DNA of 13,454 nucleotides from Myxococcales bacterium. GTDB taxonomy: Bacteria > Myxococcota_C > UBA6777. The DNA lies in assembly GCA_027005175.1 (NCBI GenBank), contig JALTMC010000398.1, forward strand, positions 3,956 through 17,409, in the 5' to 3' direction. Shown piece by piece: positions 1 to 6,963 of this stretch (position 1 is the first letter of the stretch; each line of letters opens with the position of its first letter). The position numbers were made by a program, and so were the translations under genes. The notes under the pieces are model-generated. The model had not been told where the DNA came from. It ran no database searches and was given only the letters and a program-made list of their open reading frames with translations.

Positions 1-1
1 G

Positions 2-2077
2 CTTGTTCAGTGGCTCCCAGAGCGTTGGGTAAAGCTTTTACTGTGGTCTGGAAATAGTCTTGCCGTTTTCGCAGCAGGAGCTGTTTTAACTTGGAAGTGG
101 GTGCCTCTTGGTCATGAAAAAAGCTATCTAACGAACTTGATCTTTGTCGCTGTGGTGATGGGTGGACTACTTTTCAGCTTTGAACTCTTTCGGCGTAGTT
201 ACTCCCGGCTTCTTCGATGGTTTCTTCGGCATAAATTTCTATTCCTGGTTGCTCCTGTTTGTCTCATCTTATTTGGAGGGATGATCTGGCTTGGCTTTGA
301 GGGGGTTTTTGGGTGGATTCCCAAAAGTGCAACGGCTCTTACGACCTCTACGCAAAACAAGGTCACATCAAAGGGAGGGCTTCGTAAGATGAGTTCCTTG
401 GAGAAGTCCATTCGAGGGAACTCTTTGTGGGTAAGGATGAAGCACGCCTTCCCTGGCCTTCAGAAGGAGTTTATGCCTGATCTGGACGAAGGCTCCTTTT
501 TGTTTATGCCGACCACCATGCCTCATGCCTCAATGGGTGAGGCTCTTGATATGATCAGCAAGCTTGACCGAATGATACGATCGGTTCCCGAGGTGACGAC
601 TACAGTGGGTAAGATCGGTCGTGTTGAGAGTCCACTGGACCCTGCGCCCATTTCTATGGTGGAAACCGTGGTTCATTACAAAGCAAAATATCGGATTGGA
701 CCCAATGGTAAGAAGATCCGACAGTGGCGAAAGCATATCAATACTCCCAAAGATATTTGGGGTGAGATTGTCAAAGCGACCAAGTTGTTGGGGACTACGA
801 GTGCTCCACACTTGCAGCCGATTGGAGCACGTCTTGTGATGCTTCAAAGCGGTATGCGGGCTCCTATGGGAATCAAGGTCAAGGGGCCATCGCTCAAGGT
901 GATTGAGAAGGTCGCCCTAGACCTGGAGAAATTACTCAAGAAGATCCCTCATATTTCGCCTGCAACGGTTCTGGCTGATCGTGTGATTGGAAAGCCATAT
1001 CTTGAGTTTATCATCGATCGTAAAGCTATCGCACGGTATGGACTGATGTTATCGCAAGTTCAAAAAGTCATACAGATGGCCATTGGCGGAAGTGTTGTCA
1101 CGACTACGATTGAGGGGCGTGAACGGTATTCTGTTGTGTTGCGATACCAGCGTGAATTACGGAACAATATACAGTCGTTGCAGAAGATTATGATCGCGAC
1201 ATCCAAAGGAGTACAAATCCCTCTGTTTCAAGTTGCCAAATTAAGGTATGTTCGCGGTCCGCAAGTGATAAAAAGTGAGGATACTTTTCTTGTGGCTTAT
1301 GTTGTATTTGATCGCAACAAACAATACGGTGAAGTTGCGACGATTGAGGCAGCCAAAACATTTTTAAAGAGTAAGATCAAAAGTGGAGAGCTTAAAATAC
1401 CAGCAGGTGTCAGCTATCGCTTTTCAGGTACTTATGAGAGTCAAGTGCGTGCTGAAAAACGCTTGATGTTAGTCTTACCTTTGGCTTTGTTCCTGATCTT
1501 TCTGATCTTGTATTTGCAATTTCGTTCTGCAGCAGTTACGGGCTTTATCTTTAGCGGTATTATGGTTGCATGGGCCGGTGGATTTGTGATGCTTTGGTTG
1601 TACCAACAACCCTGGTTTCTCAACTTTTCTTTCTTGGGATCTTCCATGAGAGAGGTCTTTACAATCCATTCTTTTAATATGAGTGTTGCTGTCTGGGTGG
1701 GCTTTATTGCACTCTTTGGTATTGCAACCGATGATGGAGTGGTTGTCGCAACTTATTTGGATCAGTCTTTTGCAAAGGCAAATCTTAACAGCATTGAAGC
1801 GATTCGTCAGGCTACGGTGGAAGCCGGATCTCGTCGAATCCGGCCCTGTTTGATGACCACTGCGACTACGATTCTGGCTTTGCTTCCCATTCTCACTTCC
1901 AGTGGTCGCGGCTCTGACATTATGATTCCGATGGCGATTCCTTCCTTTGGAGGAATGCTCGTCGAACTTCTCACTCTCTTTGTGGTTCCCGTTTTGTTCT
2001 GTTGGCACCAAGAGAGGAAGTTTAAGCGAGAGCAAAAAAGAGAACTCCGCCGAAGTAAACTTCTTGCCACAACATAA
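2..2077 (+). CDS. CusA-type heavy-metal efflux RND pump, C-terminal part (5' end outside window)
   Basis: Inner-membrane, proton-driven RND pump of the heavy-metal (CusA/CzcA) family, which passes metal ions to a periplasmic adaptor and outer-membrane channel. The frame is open from base 2, so the gene starts upstream; 691 of the usual ~1,040 residues are present. Recognisable family blocks are EFMPDLDEGSFLFMPTTMP, DPAPISMVET, LQPIGARLVMLQSGMRAPMGIKV, IARYGLMLSQVQ and the C-terminal helices with VGFIALFGIATDDGVVVATYLDQ and RIRPCLMTTATTILALLPIL. From remembered E. coli CusA, the methionine in MLQSG (839-841) matches M573; the M623 position is Leu (1043-1045), followed by Met; the M672 position appears to be Ser (1202-1204). 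The E939 position reads Asp in ATDDG. A Cu/Ag substrate is therefore plausible but not assured. The 3' neighbour is its channel. There is an extra ~40-residue stretch before the EFMPDLDEG block. Confidence 0.95.
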   Translation, partial: LVQWLPERWVKLLLWSGNSLAVFAAGAVLTWKWVPLGHEKSYLTNLIFVAVVMGGLLFSFELFRRSYSRLLRWFLRHKFLFLVAPVCLILFGGMIWLGFEGVFGWIPKSATALTTSTQNKVTSKGGLRKMSSLEKSIRGNSLWVRMKHAFPGLQKEFMPDLDEGSFLFMPTTMPHASMGEALDMISKLDRMIRSVPEVTTTVGKIGRVESPLDPAPISMVETVVHYKAKYRIGPNGKKIRQWRKHINTPKDIWGEIVKATKLLGTTSAPHLQPIGARLVMLQSGMRAPMGIKVKGPSLKVIEKVALDLEKLLKKIPHISPATVLADRVIGKPYLEFIIDRKAIARYGLMLSQVQKVIQMAIGGSVVTTTIEGRERYSVVLRYQRELRNNIQSLQKIMIATSKGVQIPLFQVAKLRYVRGPQVIKSEDTFLVAYVVFDRNKQYGEVATIEAAKTFLKSKIKSGELKIPAGVSYRFSGTYESQVRAEKRLMLVLPLALFLIFLILYLQFRSAAVTGFIFSGIMVAWAGGFVMLWLYQQPWFLNFSFLGSSMREVFTIHSFNMSVAVWVGFIALFGIATDDGVVVATYLDQSFAKANLNSIEAIRQATVEAGSRRIRPCLMTTATTILALLPILTSSGRGSDIMIPMAIPSFGGMLVELLTLFVVPVLFCWHQERKFKREQKRELRRSKLLATT

Positions 2078-2130
2078 TGTACTGCACTTCACCTGCTGTA
2101 CTCGCAACACTATATACTACATGTATCGGT

Positions 2131-2146
2131 TGCACCTGCTGGTGCA
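2131..2146. other. Short perfect hairpin between pump and channel genes
   Basis: TGCACC TGCT GGTGCA forms a 6-bp stem with a 4-base loop in the 89-bp gap between the pump stop and the channel start. No T-run follows, so it is not a typical terminator. It may be an mRNA-processing or stability element that sets the ratio of the two products. The octamer ACCTGCTG also occurs just upstream. Confidence 0.35.
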
Positions 2147-2166
2147 TAACATAGTTGGATTGTATA

Positions 2167-3597
2167 ATGAGTCTTATTGAAAACAAATCGTTGCCTTTTC
2201 TCAGGGTCTTCTTTTTTCTGGTGGGGGGGCTGTTGTCTTCTCAAGGATATGCTGCTTCAAAGAAGACTTCTTCTCCTGGAAAAAAAGGTGATATCCATAA
2301 AAAGAAGGATGCAGCTCGTGCGGTACCTCCGGTAAAACGGAAACCGTCCAGTCAAGGCGTGACCAAGCTTGAAAAGGTGGCGTTGCCTTCTCTTCCTGCT
2401 TATGGAACTGCGCCCATACAGTTGTCTTCTTTGTTGAAAAAAGTGACACGTCGTAATCCAACGTTAGCACGGATGCGTCGCCTTGTTTCGGTATTTCGAC
2501 AGAAAGAAAAGCAGGCAGGGGCGTGGCCTGATTTGCAGGTCGGAATTCAAGCCAATAACTTTCCTCTTCCAACCTTTAACCCAACGATAACACCCATGAC
2601 GGGTATCCAATATACTGTCTCTCAACGCTTTCCCATCTTGAAGCGGCTGGGGTTAGAAAAGAAGCTGACTCGCTTTACCACCGCGATGTTGAAAGAAGAC
2701 GTGAGAGAAAAGACGGTATGGATTCATTTGAGTGTGAAGGTGGCTGTTCTTTGGCTGGCTTATTTTCGTGAAGCCCTGAACACAGAGAAGGAACTGTATA
2801 ACGTCACAGGACAGGCGGCAGAGGTGGCGAGGATTAAATACTCTGTGGGTAAGGCCACAAGACAGAATTATCTGCAAGCCTGGACCCTGCAGTCACTTAT
2901 TCGGAATCGGATGCTAACATTATTGTCTCAAGAGCGAGTCAAACGTCATCAGTTGGCGCGTCTTTTAGGCTCTTCTTCAGGGTTGTCAGGTCAAGCTCCG
3001 GTGCTGCTTGATCCGGCTGCACCGCCTACTCGGAAGGCGATCTACAAGCAGGCTTCCAAGGAGCGTGGAATTGTAAAGCGATGGCGTATTTCTGCAAAAC
3101 AGTCTCGTACTTTGCTCTCCTTTGCTCGTATTCGATATTGGCCTGATGTATCCGTTCAACTTGGAATTCGCCAGCGATTTCCTAATACGGTCGATAAGGG
3201 CTTACCCTTTTTGACCTTGGGTGTTAAAGTTGCGCTTCCCACGTGGGGAAATGCTGCTCGTTATGGGCTGGTGAAAGAAGCGATGGCACGACATCAGTTG
3301 GCGGTGAGTCGCTTGCTGGAGGCTCAGACACGGATCCGAGAAAGTATTCGTATCGCAACCACCCAGATGCGTCAATATGACAGACAAATAGTAATCTATC
3401 GTCGTCAAGTGATCCCTCTTGCTTTTCAAACCTATCGCTCCGCTTTAAGTAGCTATCAGGTGGATCGCATTGACTTTCTTACACTGCTTACAAACTTGAG
3501 GACTCTTTACAAAGAGAAACTCAAACTTGTGAAGCTTCGAACACTACGAGCAATTGCAATCGCTCGACTCTCAGCCATCGCAGGAGGTTCACTGTGA
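2167..3597 (+). CDS. TolC/CusC-like outer-membrane efflux channel
   Basis: Outer-membrane factor of a tripartite efflux pump, forming the exit duct that docks to the adaptor and RND pump. I chose ATG 2167; an in-frame TTG at 2155 would add only MDCI, and neither has a good Shine-Dalgarno site. The 476-residue protein has a Sec signal peptide ending near QGYA. A Lys/Pro-rich linker follows (about residues 30-75). Two helical outer-membrane-efflux repeats come next: the first begins near NPTLARMRR and includes KYSVGKATRQNYLQAW, and the second includes YRSALSSYQVDRIDFLTLL, the usual C-terminal block of the CzcC/CusC group. The length is typical for the family. Its stop overlaps the start of the next gene (GTGA), so the two are translationally coupled. 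The basic linker is longer than usual. Confidence 0.93.
   Translation: MSLIENKSLPFLRVFFFLVGGLLSSQGYAASKKTSSPGKKGDIHKKKDAARAVPPVKRKPSSQGVTKLEKVALPSLPAYGTAPIQLSSLLKKVTRRNPTLARMRRLVSVFRQKEKQAGAWPDLQVGIQANNFPLPTFNPTITPMTGIQYTVSQRFPILKRLGLEKKLTRFTTAMLKEDVREKTVWIHLSVKVAVLWLAYFREALNTEKELYNVTGQAAEVARIKYSVGKATRQNYLQAWTLQSLIRNRMLTLLSQERVKRHQLARLLGSSSGLSGQAPVLLDPAAPPTRKAIYKQASKERGIVKRWRISAKQSRTLLSFARIRYWPDVSVQLGIRQRFPNTVDKGLPFLTLGVKVALPTWGNAARYGLVKEAMARHQLAVSRLLEAQTRIRESIRIATTQMRQYDRQIVIYRRQVIPLAFQTYRSALSSYQVDRIDFLTLLTNLRTLYKEKLKLVKLRTLRAIAIARLSAIAGGSL
3582..3588 (+). promoter_or_regulatory. Strong ribosome binding site for the DUF2231 gene
   Basis: AGGAGGT lies five bases before the GTG at 3594, inside the end of the channel gene. 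It decides the GTG start and supports coupled translation across the overlapping GTGA. Confidence 0.8.
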
Positions 3598-5027
3598 TTT
3601 CTTGGTTACAAACATGGACAGCTCTTCCCAATTTACATCCACTTCTAATTCACTTTCCGATCGCTCTTTTTATGATCGCTCTTTGTTTTGATTTCGGAGC
3701 TTTGATCTTTCGCCGGCAAACCTGGTTTGATCGTGCTGCTGCCACTCTCTACTTTCTGGGAGTGATGGGAGGAATCGCTTCTTATTTCGCGGGGCTACAA
3801 GCAGCAGACTTACTCGGTGAGTCTACTCCTGTGATTGAAGCTGCCATTAATTCTCATAGCGATTGGGCGTTTAAGACTTTGCTTGTCTTTGGTGTTCTCT
3901 TACTAGGGCGTCTCCTTCTGGCGTGGATTCAGCGAAATGAGATGGAGCTAGGTTTGCTGCCGTGGCGTGCCACTCTTTTGATTGTGGCACTTGTTGGACA
4001 GTATATGTTATTTCAGACAGGAGACCGGGGGGGAGCCCTGGTTTATCGTCATGGAGTTGGAGTTGCAAAAGGCACTCTATCCTCGGGACAATCACCAACC
4101 AACGGGAAAGCAAACACACTGCAAACAGGGTTTCAAAAATTAAAGGGCGGTGCTCTTGCATGGCGACCTCTGCCAACAGACCAAAAAGCGTTTGGTACGA
4201 TCCTTCGCTATGTCTCAGGATCTTCCGATGATAGTGCATTTGTTGCAGCACCCAAAGGCGGTCAAAAAGGCCTTGGTCTTAAGATCTCTGGTCGAGCTGT
4301 TCTGGTTTTGCCTGGTAACTTTGGAGACCTTAAAGTTCGAGCCCGACTGCAACTTGACACATTTAAGGGCACTGTGGGTCTTGTTCACCACGCTTATTCT
4401 AGTAAACAAGCTTTCTTGTTTTCATGCTCAACGGAGAAGAAAGCCTATCTCTACAAACTTTTAGAGAAGGGAAATCAAAAACTCGATTCAGCACAGTGTC
4501 TTCTTCCAAAGGATCGCTCTTTTGTGATGACTGTGACTGGCTACGGCGGCCACCACAAAGGCTTTCTTGACTTGCGCACCATTGTTCATGGTCATGGTGG
4601 GCTAGGAAAACCCGGAGCGGCTGGACTCTATTTTCAAGGGAAAGGTATTGTTCGTATCTTAAGCCTAGAGATCTTGCCATCATCAGGGAAGAACAGTCAC
4701 GGAAGCCATGACCACGGAAAAGGCGGAAAACATGATCACGGAAGCCATGACCATGGAAAAGGTGGAAAACATGATCACGGAAGCCATGACCATGGAAAAG
4801 GTGGAAAACATGATCACGGAAGCCATGAACAAGGAAGAGGCAAAAATCACGGACACGGAAAAGGTGGAAGCCACGACCATGGAAAAGGCGGAGGCCACGA
4901 CCATGGAAAAGGCGGAGGCCACGACCATGGAAAAGGTGGGAGTCACGACCATGGAAAAGGCGGAGGCCACGACCATGGAAAAGGCGGAGGCCACGACCAT
5001 GGAAAAGGCGGAGGCCACGACCACTAA
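3594..5027 (+). CDS. DUF2231 membrane protein with beta-rich domain and His-rich metal-binding tail
   Basis: A 477-residue protein that starts at GTG with AGGAGGT upstream, overlapping the channel stop. Residues 1-155 match DUF2231: NLHPLLIHFPIAL with His15 and His20, four predicted membrane helices (about 17-40, 46-68, 90-111, 122-141) and the closing motif TGDRGGALVYRHGVGV. The biochemical role of DUF2231 is unsettled; haem or metal binding by its histidines is inference. Residues about 195-350 look like a soluble beta-sandwich (RARLQLDTFKGTVGLVHH ... GAAGLYFQGKGIVRILSLEIL), resembling LamG/DUF1080-type folds. From about residue 365 the tail is GSHDHGKGGKHDH and GKGGGHDH repeats with about 30 His, a likely metal sponge or chaperone. 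Its place directly after the pump and channel suggests it buffers or delivers the exported metal. Which side of the membrane holds the tail is not shown by the sequence. Confidence 0.88.
   Translation: MISWLQTWTALPNLHPLLIHFPIALFMIALCFDFGALIFRRQTWFDRAAATLYFLGVMGGIASYFAGLQAADLLGESTPVIEAAINSHSDWAFKTLLVFGVLLLGRLLLAWIQRNEMELGLLPWRATLLIVALVGQYMLFQTGDRGGALVYRHGVGVAKGTLSSGQSPTNGKANTLQTGFQKLKGGALAWRPLPTDQKAFGTILRYVSGSSDDSAFVAAPKGGQKGLGLKISGRAVLVLPGNFGDLKVRARLQLDTFKGTVGLVHHAYSSKQAFLFSCSTEKKAYLYKLLEKGNQKLDSAQCLLPKDRSFVMTVTGYGGHHKGFLDLRTIVHGHGGLGKPGAAGLYFQGKGIVRILSLEILPSSGKNSHGSHDHGKGGKHDHGSHDHGKGGKHDHGSHDHGKGGKHDHGSHEQGRGKNHGHGKGGSHDHGKGGGHDHGKGGGHDHGKGGSHDHGKGGGHDHGKGGGHDHGKGGGHDH
4701..4817 (+). repeat. 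39-bp tandem repeat x3 in the His-rich tail
   Basis: Three in-register copies (4701-4739, 4740-4778, 4779-4817) encode GSHDHGKGGKHDH. Copies 2 and 3 look identical and copy 1 differs at two synonymous sites. A degenerate part-copy (GSHEQGRGKNHGH) links to the 24-bp array. Confidence 0.95.
4857..5024 (+). repeat. 24-bp tandem repeat x7 at the 3' end of the His-rich tail
   Basis: Seven copies encode GKGG(G/S)HDH and run straight into the stop codon. Most copies are identical at DNA level, pointing to recent slippage expansion. The repeats lack stops in several frames, which produces long spurious frames on both strands. Confidence 0.95.
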
Positions 5028-5058
5028 TTGAGATAGATCTCAAGGTTGAAGTCTTTTG

Positions 5059-5095
5059 AAGCCCCTGCTTTTATGGGGGTTTCTCCTTTTTTCTT
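5059..5095 (+). terminator. Rho-independent terminator of the efflux operon
   Basis: AAGCCCC (5059-5065) pairs with GGGGTTT (5076-5082), including one G-U pair, around a 10-base loop, followed by a T-rich run. It lies 32 bp after the DUF2231 stop and separates the operon from the lipoprotein genes. Confidence 0.75.
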
Positions 5096-5241
5096 TACAC
5101 CTTGACCATATCACTTCACAGTACTGTTTGTGATATTCTTTCACACGTCATTTTGTTCTTGGCTGAAGCCGTTGCAAAGCCCCTGTATTTCCGCTTCTTT
5201 GAGAAGATGGTGGTGACAAGGGAGTTTAAGGGCTTTTTCTG

Positions 5242-5263
5242 AAAAATACGAAGGGGTATTTTT
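5242..5263 (+). promoter_or_regulatory. Hairpin presenting the ribosome site of the cytochrome-like lipoprotein
   Basis: AAAAATAC (5242-5249) and GTATTTTT (5256-5263) are perfect 8-base inverted arms around the loop GAAGGG. The loop and the first base of the 3' arm hold the purine-rich AAGGGG that serves as Shine-Dalgarno site, and the ATG follows one base after the stem. Such a structure could control translation. As an A/T-rich stem followed by T's it could alternatively act as a weak attenuator. Confidence 0.45.
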
Positions 5264-5264
5264 T

Positions 5265-5777
5265 ATGCGTTTGTTGCTAGCTTTTTCTTATGTTGCTTTT
5301 GTTGGTTTTGGTTTTTTGTGTTGCTCTGGAGGAGAATCCAATACTCTTGATGAAAAAAACAACAGTGAGCGTTCAGCCTCCATTTTGGACAGTGGTGAGG
5401 GAAACAAAGAGTCTTTTCTACTAGAAACTCAACAACAGGAAGCCTCTTCTGAGTCAACTCCTGAGTCAACTCCTGAGTCAACTCCTGAGCCGGTGGTGGA
5501 GAAGGCCCCACAGACAACTTGGGCAAACTATTCTGCTGGATTTTTCAAAAAGTATTGTGTGATGTGTCATTCCCGATCCCCTAAAAACTTTAATTTGCTA
5601 AAGGATGTTAAATCCTTTGCTGCAAAGTCGCGCTGTGGTGTGGCTCCTCGTGGACAAAAGCTTTCGGGCTGTGGACAGTGGCCACCTCCAGGTCAGTTTC
5701 CTGTTGGCAATGGAGCAAAGCCTACGGATGGGGAACGAGTACGTATTGTGAAGTGGTTTGAAGCAGGCATGCCATAA
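5265..5777 (+). CDS. Secreted cytochrome-c-like (CXXCH) lipoprotein
   Basis: A 170-residue predicted lipoprotein. The N-terminal hydrophobic segment ends in GFGFLCCSGG; Cys19 or Cys20 would be lipidated, though the lipobox is loose. Residues about 22-85 are an acidic/Ser linker with three ESTP repeats. The folded domain (about 86-170) carries one haem c motif, CVMCH (C98, C101, H102), two further cysteines (C124, C136) that could form a disulfide, a PPPGQFP loop and the end WFEAGMP. Met169 is a possible distal ligand, unproven. Similar one-haem modules occur in periplasmic electron-transfer proteins of deltaproteobacterial lineages. It likely shares a transcript with the HDHG lipoprotein 54 bp downstream. 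An electron-transfer role near the metal pump is inference. Confidence 0.8.
   Translation: MRLLLAFSYVAFVGFGFLCCSGGESNTLDEKNNSERSASILDSGEGNKESFLLETQQQEASSESTPESTPESTPEPVVEKAPQTTWANYSAGFFKKYCVMCHSRSPKNFNLLKDVKSFAAKSRCGVAPRGQKLSGCGQWPPPGQFPVGNGAKPTDGERVRIVKWFEAGMP
5451..5486 (+). repeat. 12-bp tandem repeat x3 encoding ESTP linker
   Basis: Three perfect copies of GAGTCAACTCCT lie inside the lipoprotein linker. This is a simple slippage-prone spacer between the lipid anchor and the haem domain. Confidence 0.9.
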
Positions 5778-5831
5778 GGTATGTCATGATGAAGAACAAA
5801 AACAAACTGTGATAGTAGGAGAAAAGTGATC

Positions 5832-6068
5832 ATGATGTTGCGAAACAAGATATCTTTGCTACTGGTGTTTTTTCTTGGTGCTCTTCTATGGGTAGGATGT
5901 CTGAAGAAAGCTACAGTCTCGACAAAAAAAGCGTCTGTGACCCAAAGAACCAAAGCAACAAAAAAGAAACCGAACAAAGACGAGAGCCACGACCATGGAA
6001 GTCATGACCATGGTGGAGGCCATGACCATGGTGGAGGCCATGACCATGGTGGAGGCCATGACCACTAG
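5832..6068 (+). CDS. Mini lipoprotein with HDHG metal-binding tail
   Basis: A 78-residue protein from ATG 5832, with TAGGAG ending ten bases upstream; ATG 5835 and GTG 5826 are alternatives. The hydrophobic signal ends LLWVGC (Cys23), a plausible lipobox. A Lys/Thr-rich spacer (KKATVSTKKASVTQRTKATKKKP) leads to a tail of SHDHG and GGHDH repeats with ten histidines, ending HDH exactly like the DUF2231 tail. The tail DNA also resembles that of the DUF2231 gene (GACCATGG, GGAGGCCA). No other domain is present, so metal buffering at the membrane surface is the simplest role. That follows from composition, not from a recognised family. It sits 54 bp after the cytochrome-like gene on the same strand. 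Confidence 0.75.
   Translation: MMLRNKISLLLVFFLGALLWVGCLKKATVSTKKASVTQRTKATKKKPNKDESHDHGSHDHGGGHDHGGGHDHGGGHDH
6003..6056 (+). repeat. 18-bp perfect tandem repeat x3 (HDHGGG)
   Basis: Copies at 6003-6020, 6021-6038 and 6039-6056 begin CATGACCATGG and are identical. A partial fourth copy ends at the stop codon. Confidence 0.93.
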
Positions 6069-6092
6069 GCTAGGCCAAGCTGGATGTGGTCA
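6059..6092. terminator. Possible bidirectional terminator between convergent genes
   Basis: TGACCAC (6059-6065) pairs with GTGGTCA (6086-6092) across a 20-base loop, in the 33-bp gap between the HDHG lipoprotein and the minus-strand gene. The long loop and weak T-tract make this tentative. Confidence 0.3.
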
Positions 6093-6101
6093 TCATTTCT
6101 A

Positions 6102-6485
6102 TCAATGTTCGTGATTATGTGCTGGCCTAATATTCCAGACTTTGTGATGGTGAGTTCTTGGGATAGTTACATTGATTTGACCGACGACTTTTCCATGGCG
6201 ATTCCAGGCGATACAATCCATTCGTAAGCTTCTGCGAAGTGAGCGAAAGCGAAAGATATGGCGGCGGGCTCGGTATGTCGAGCCGTGTCGATGAAGCCTT
6301 CCTATCCAATGTCCGGTTATTCCATTGCAGTCTGCTACAATGGAGTGGTTTGTGTGGTTGTAAACCTTAACCGTGTAGGTGGTTCGACGAGGTCGGGGGG
6401 GGTGTCCTGCCGATACATTGGGTGATTGAAATGGAATACAGCTAATGACAAATCCCATCAGTGCAAATGCAAGAAAACGAATCAT
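6102..6485 (-). CDS. Small secreted His/Arg-rich protein of unknown function
   Basis: A 127-residue protein. I chose the ATG at 6485 because AAGGAG lies seven bases upstream on the minus strand and a signal peptide begins there (MIRFLAFALMGFVISC, likely cleaved near PNVSA). The frame stays open 54 codons further upstream without such support. The mature part has beta-like stretches (TTYTVKVYNHTNHSIVADC ... KVVGQINVTIP), two cysteines (C53, C91) that may pair, and an Arg/His-rich middle (STYRARRHIFRFRSLRRSLR). It carries 14 His overall and ends THHHKVWNIRPAHNHEH. I do not recognise a family. The HNHEH end and its place between two His- or Arg-rich genes suggest metal or polyanion binding outside the cell membrane. 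It is convergent with the HDHG lipoprotein. Confidence 0.7.
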   Translation of the reverse strand: MIRFLAFALMGFVISCIPFQSPNVSAGHPPRPRRTTYTVKVYNHTNHSIVADCNGITGHWIGRLHRHGSTYRARRHIFRFRSLRRSLRMDCIAWNRHGKVVGQINVTIPRTHHHKVWNIRPAHNHEH

Positions 6486-6526
6486 ACTTAACTCCTTTGC
6501 TATATCGAAGGTAAACATCCACGTTG

Positions 6527-6547
6527 AGGCATCACTCTTTGATGCCT
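6527..6547 (-). promoter_or_regulatory. 8-bp perfect inverted repeat upstream of the His/Arg-rich secreted gene
   Basis: AGGCATCA (6527-6534) and TGATGCCT (6540-6547) flank a 5-base spacer, 42-62 bases before the start codon on the minus strand. It could be an operator for a dimeric regulator or a 5'-leader hairpin; which one is not shown by the sequence. Confidence 0.4.
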
Positions 6548-6670
6548 GTATTTCGTATTGTGTATGTGAGGGGATGAATAAACTAAAATCTATCGATGAT
6601 GTTTGTTCGTACTGCTTATATGAACCCATATGAGAAGACCTTAACACGACTAATTCTTATGTGCAAGAGA

Positions 6671-6690
6671 TTTTCTCAAAATAGAGAAAA
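6671..6690. other. 7-bp perfect inverted repeat in the divergent region
   Basis: TTTTCTC (6671-6677) and GAGAAAA (6684-6690) surround AAAATA. It may be an operator or a minus-strand hairpin. It adjoins the GGATGCT arm, so the whole stretch may fold. Confidence 0.35.
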
Positions 6691-6830
6691 GGATGCTCAG
6701 TTCTGCATGACTCTGGAGTAGGTAGCATCCTATCATTGGAGTAGCTCTCCTAAGAAACCAACTAGGTTGCTCGAGCGAGTCATATTATAGATGTCAGAAT
6801 CTTATGTGTTTGCGTTTGGTTGTATTGAGT

Positions 6831-6860
6831 TTGGATATTTTTCTTTTATTGTGGTATACT
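6831..6860 (+). promoter_or_regulatory. Predicted sigma-70-type promoter of the Arg-rich repeat gene
   Basis: TTGGAT (6831-6836) and TATACT (6855-6860) are 18 bp apart, with an extended -10 TGG before the hexamer. It lies about 100 bp before the ATG at 6964, leaving a long 5' leader. Confidence 0.5.
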
Positions 6861-6963
6861 TCTTGCTATGGTGGCTGACTGTTGGCAGGTTGCCAGCGAG
6901 CCAATCACAGAGTGTTGGCTTTCTCTTTGAAGTTACTTTGTCACATAAAGAAAGGAAGAAACC

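Larger units (their letters stand above)
6486..6963. other. 478-bp divergent intergenic region with several inverted repeats
   Basis: No convincing gene is seen here. It separates the minus-strand His/Arg-rich gene from the plus-strand Arg-rich gene. It contains an 8-bp inverted repeat at 6527-6547, a 7-bp one at 6671-6690, the arms GGATGCT (6691-6697) and AGCATCC (6724-6730), the twice-repeated octamer TGGAGTAG, and a promoter at 6831-6860. Confidence 0.6.

Noticed and set aside
1475-2110. 211-codon minus-strand frame within the pump gene
   Set aside because: Antisense shadow of a conserved RND transporter region.
4701-5024. CRISPR-like array
   Set aside because: Units are contiguous, in-frame and coding, with no unique spacers.
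4399-5043. Long repetitive frames in other phases and on the minus strand over the His-rich tail
   Set aside because: Shadows of the 39-bp and 24-bp repeats; the DUF2231 frame has family motifs and a strong ribosome site.
5102-5137. Promoter pair TTGACC and GATATT upstream of the cytochrome-like gene
   Set aside because: Spacing of about 24 bp is too long and no better -10 was found.
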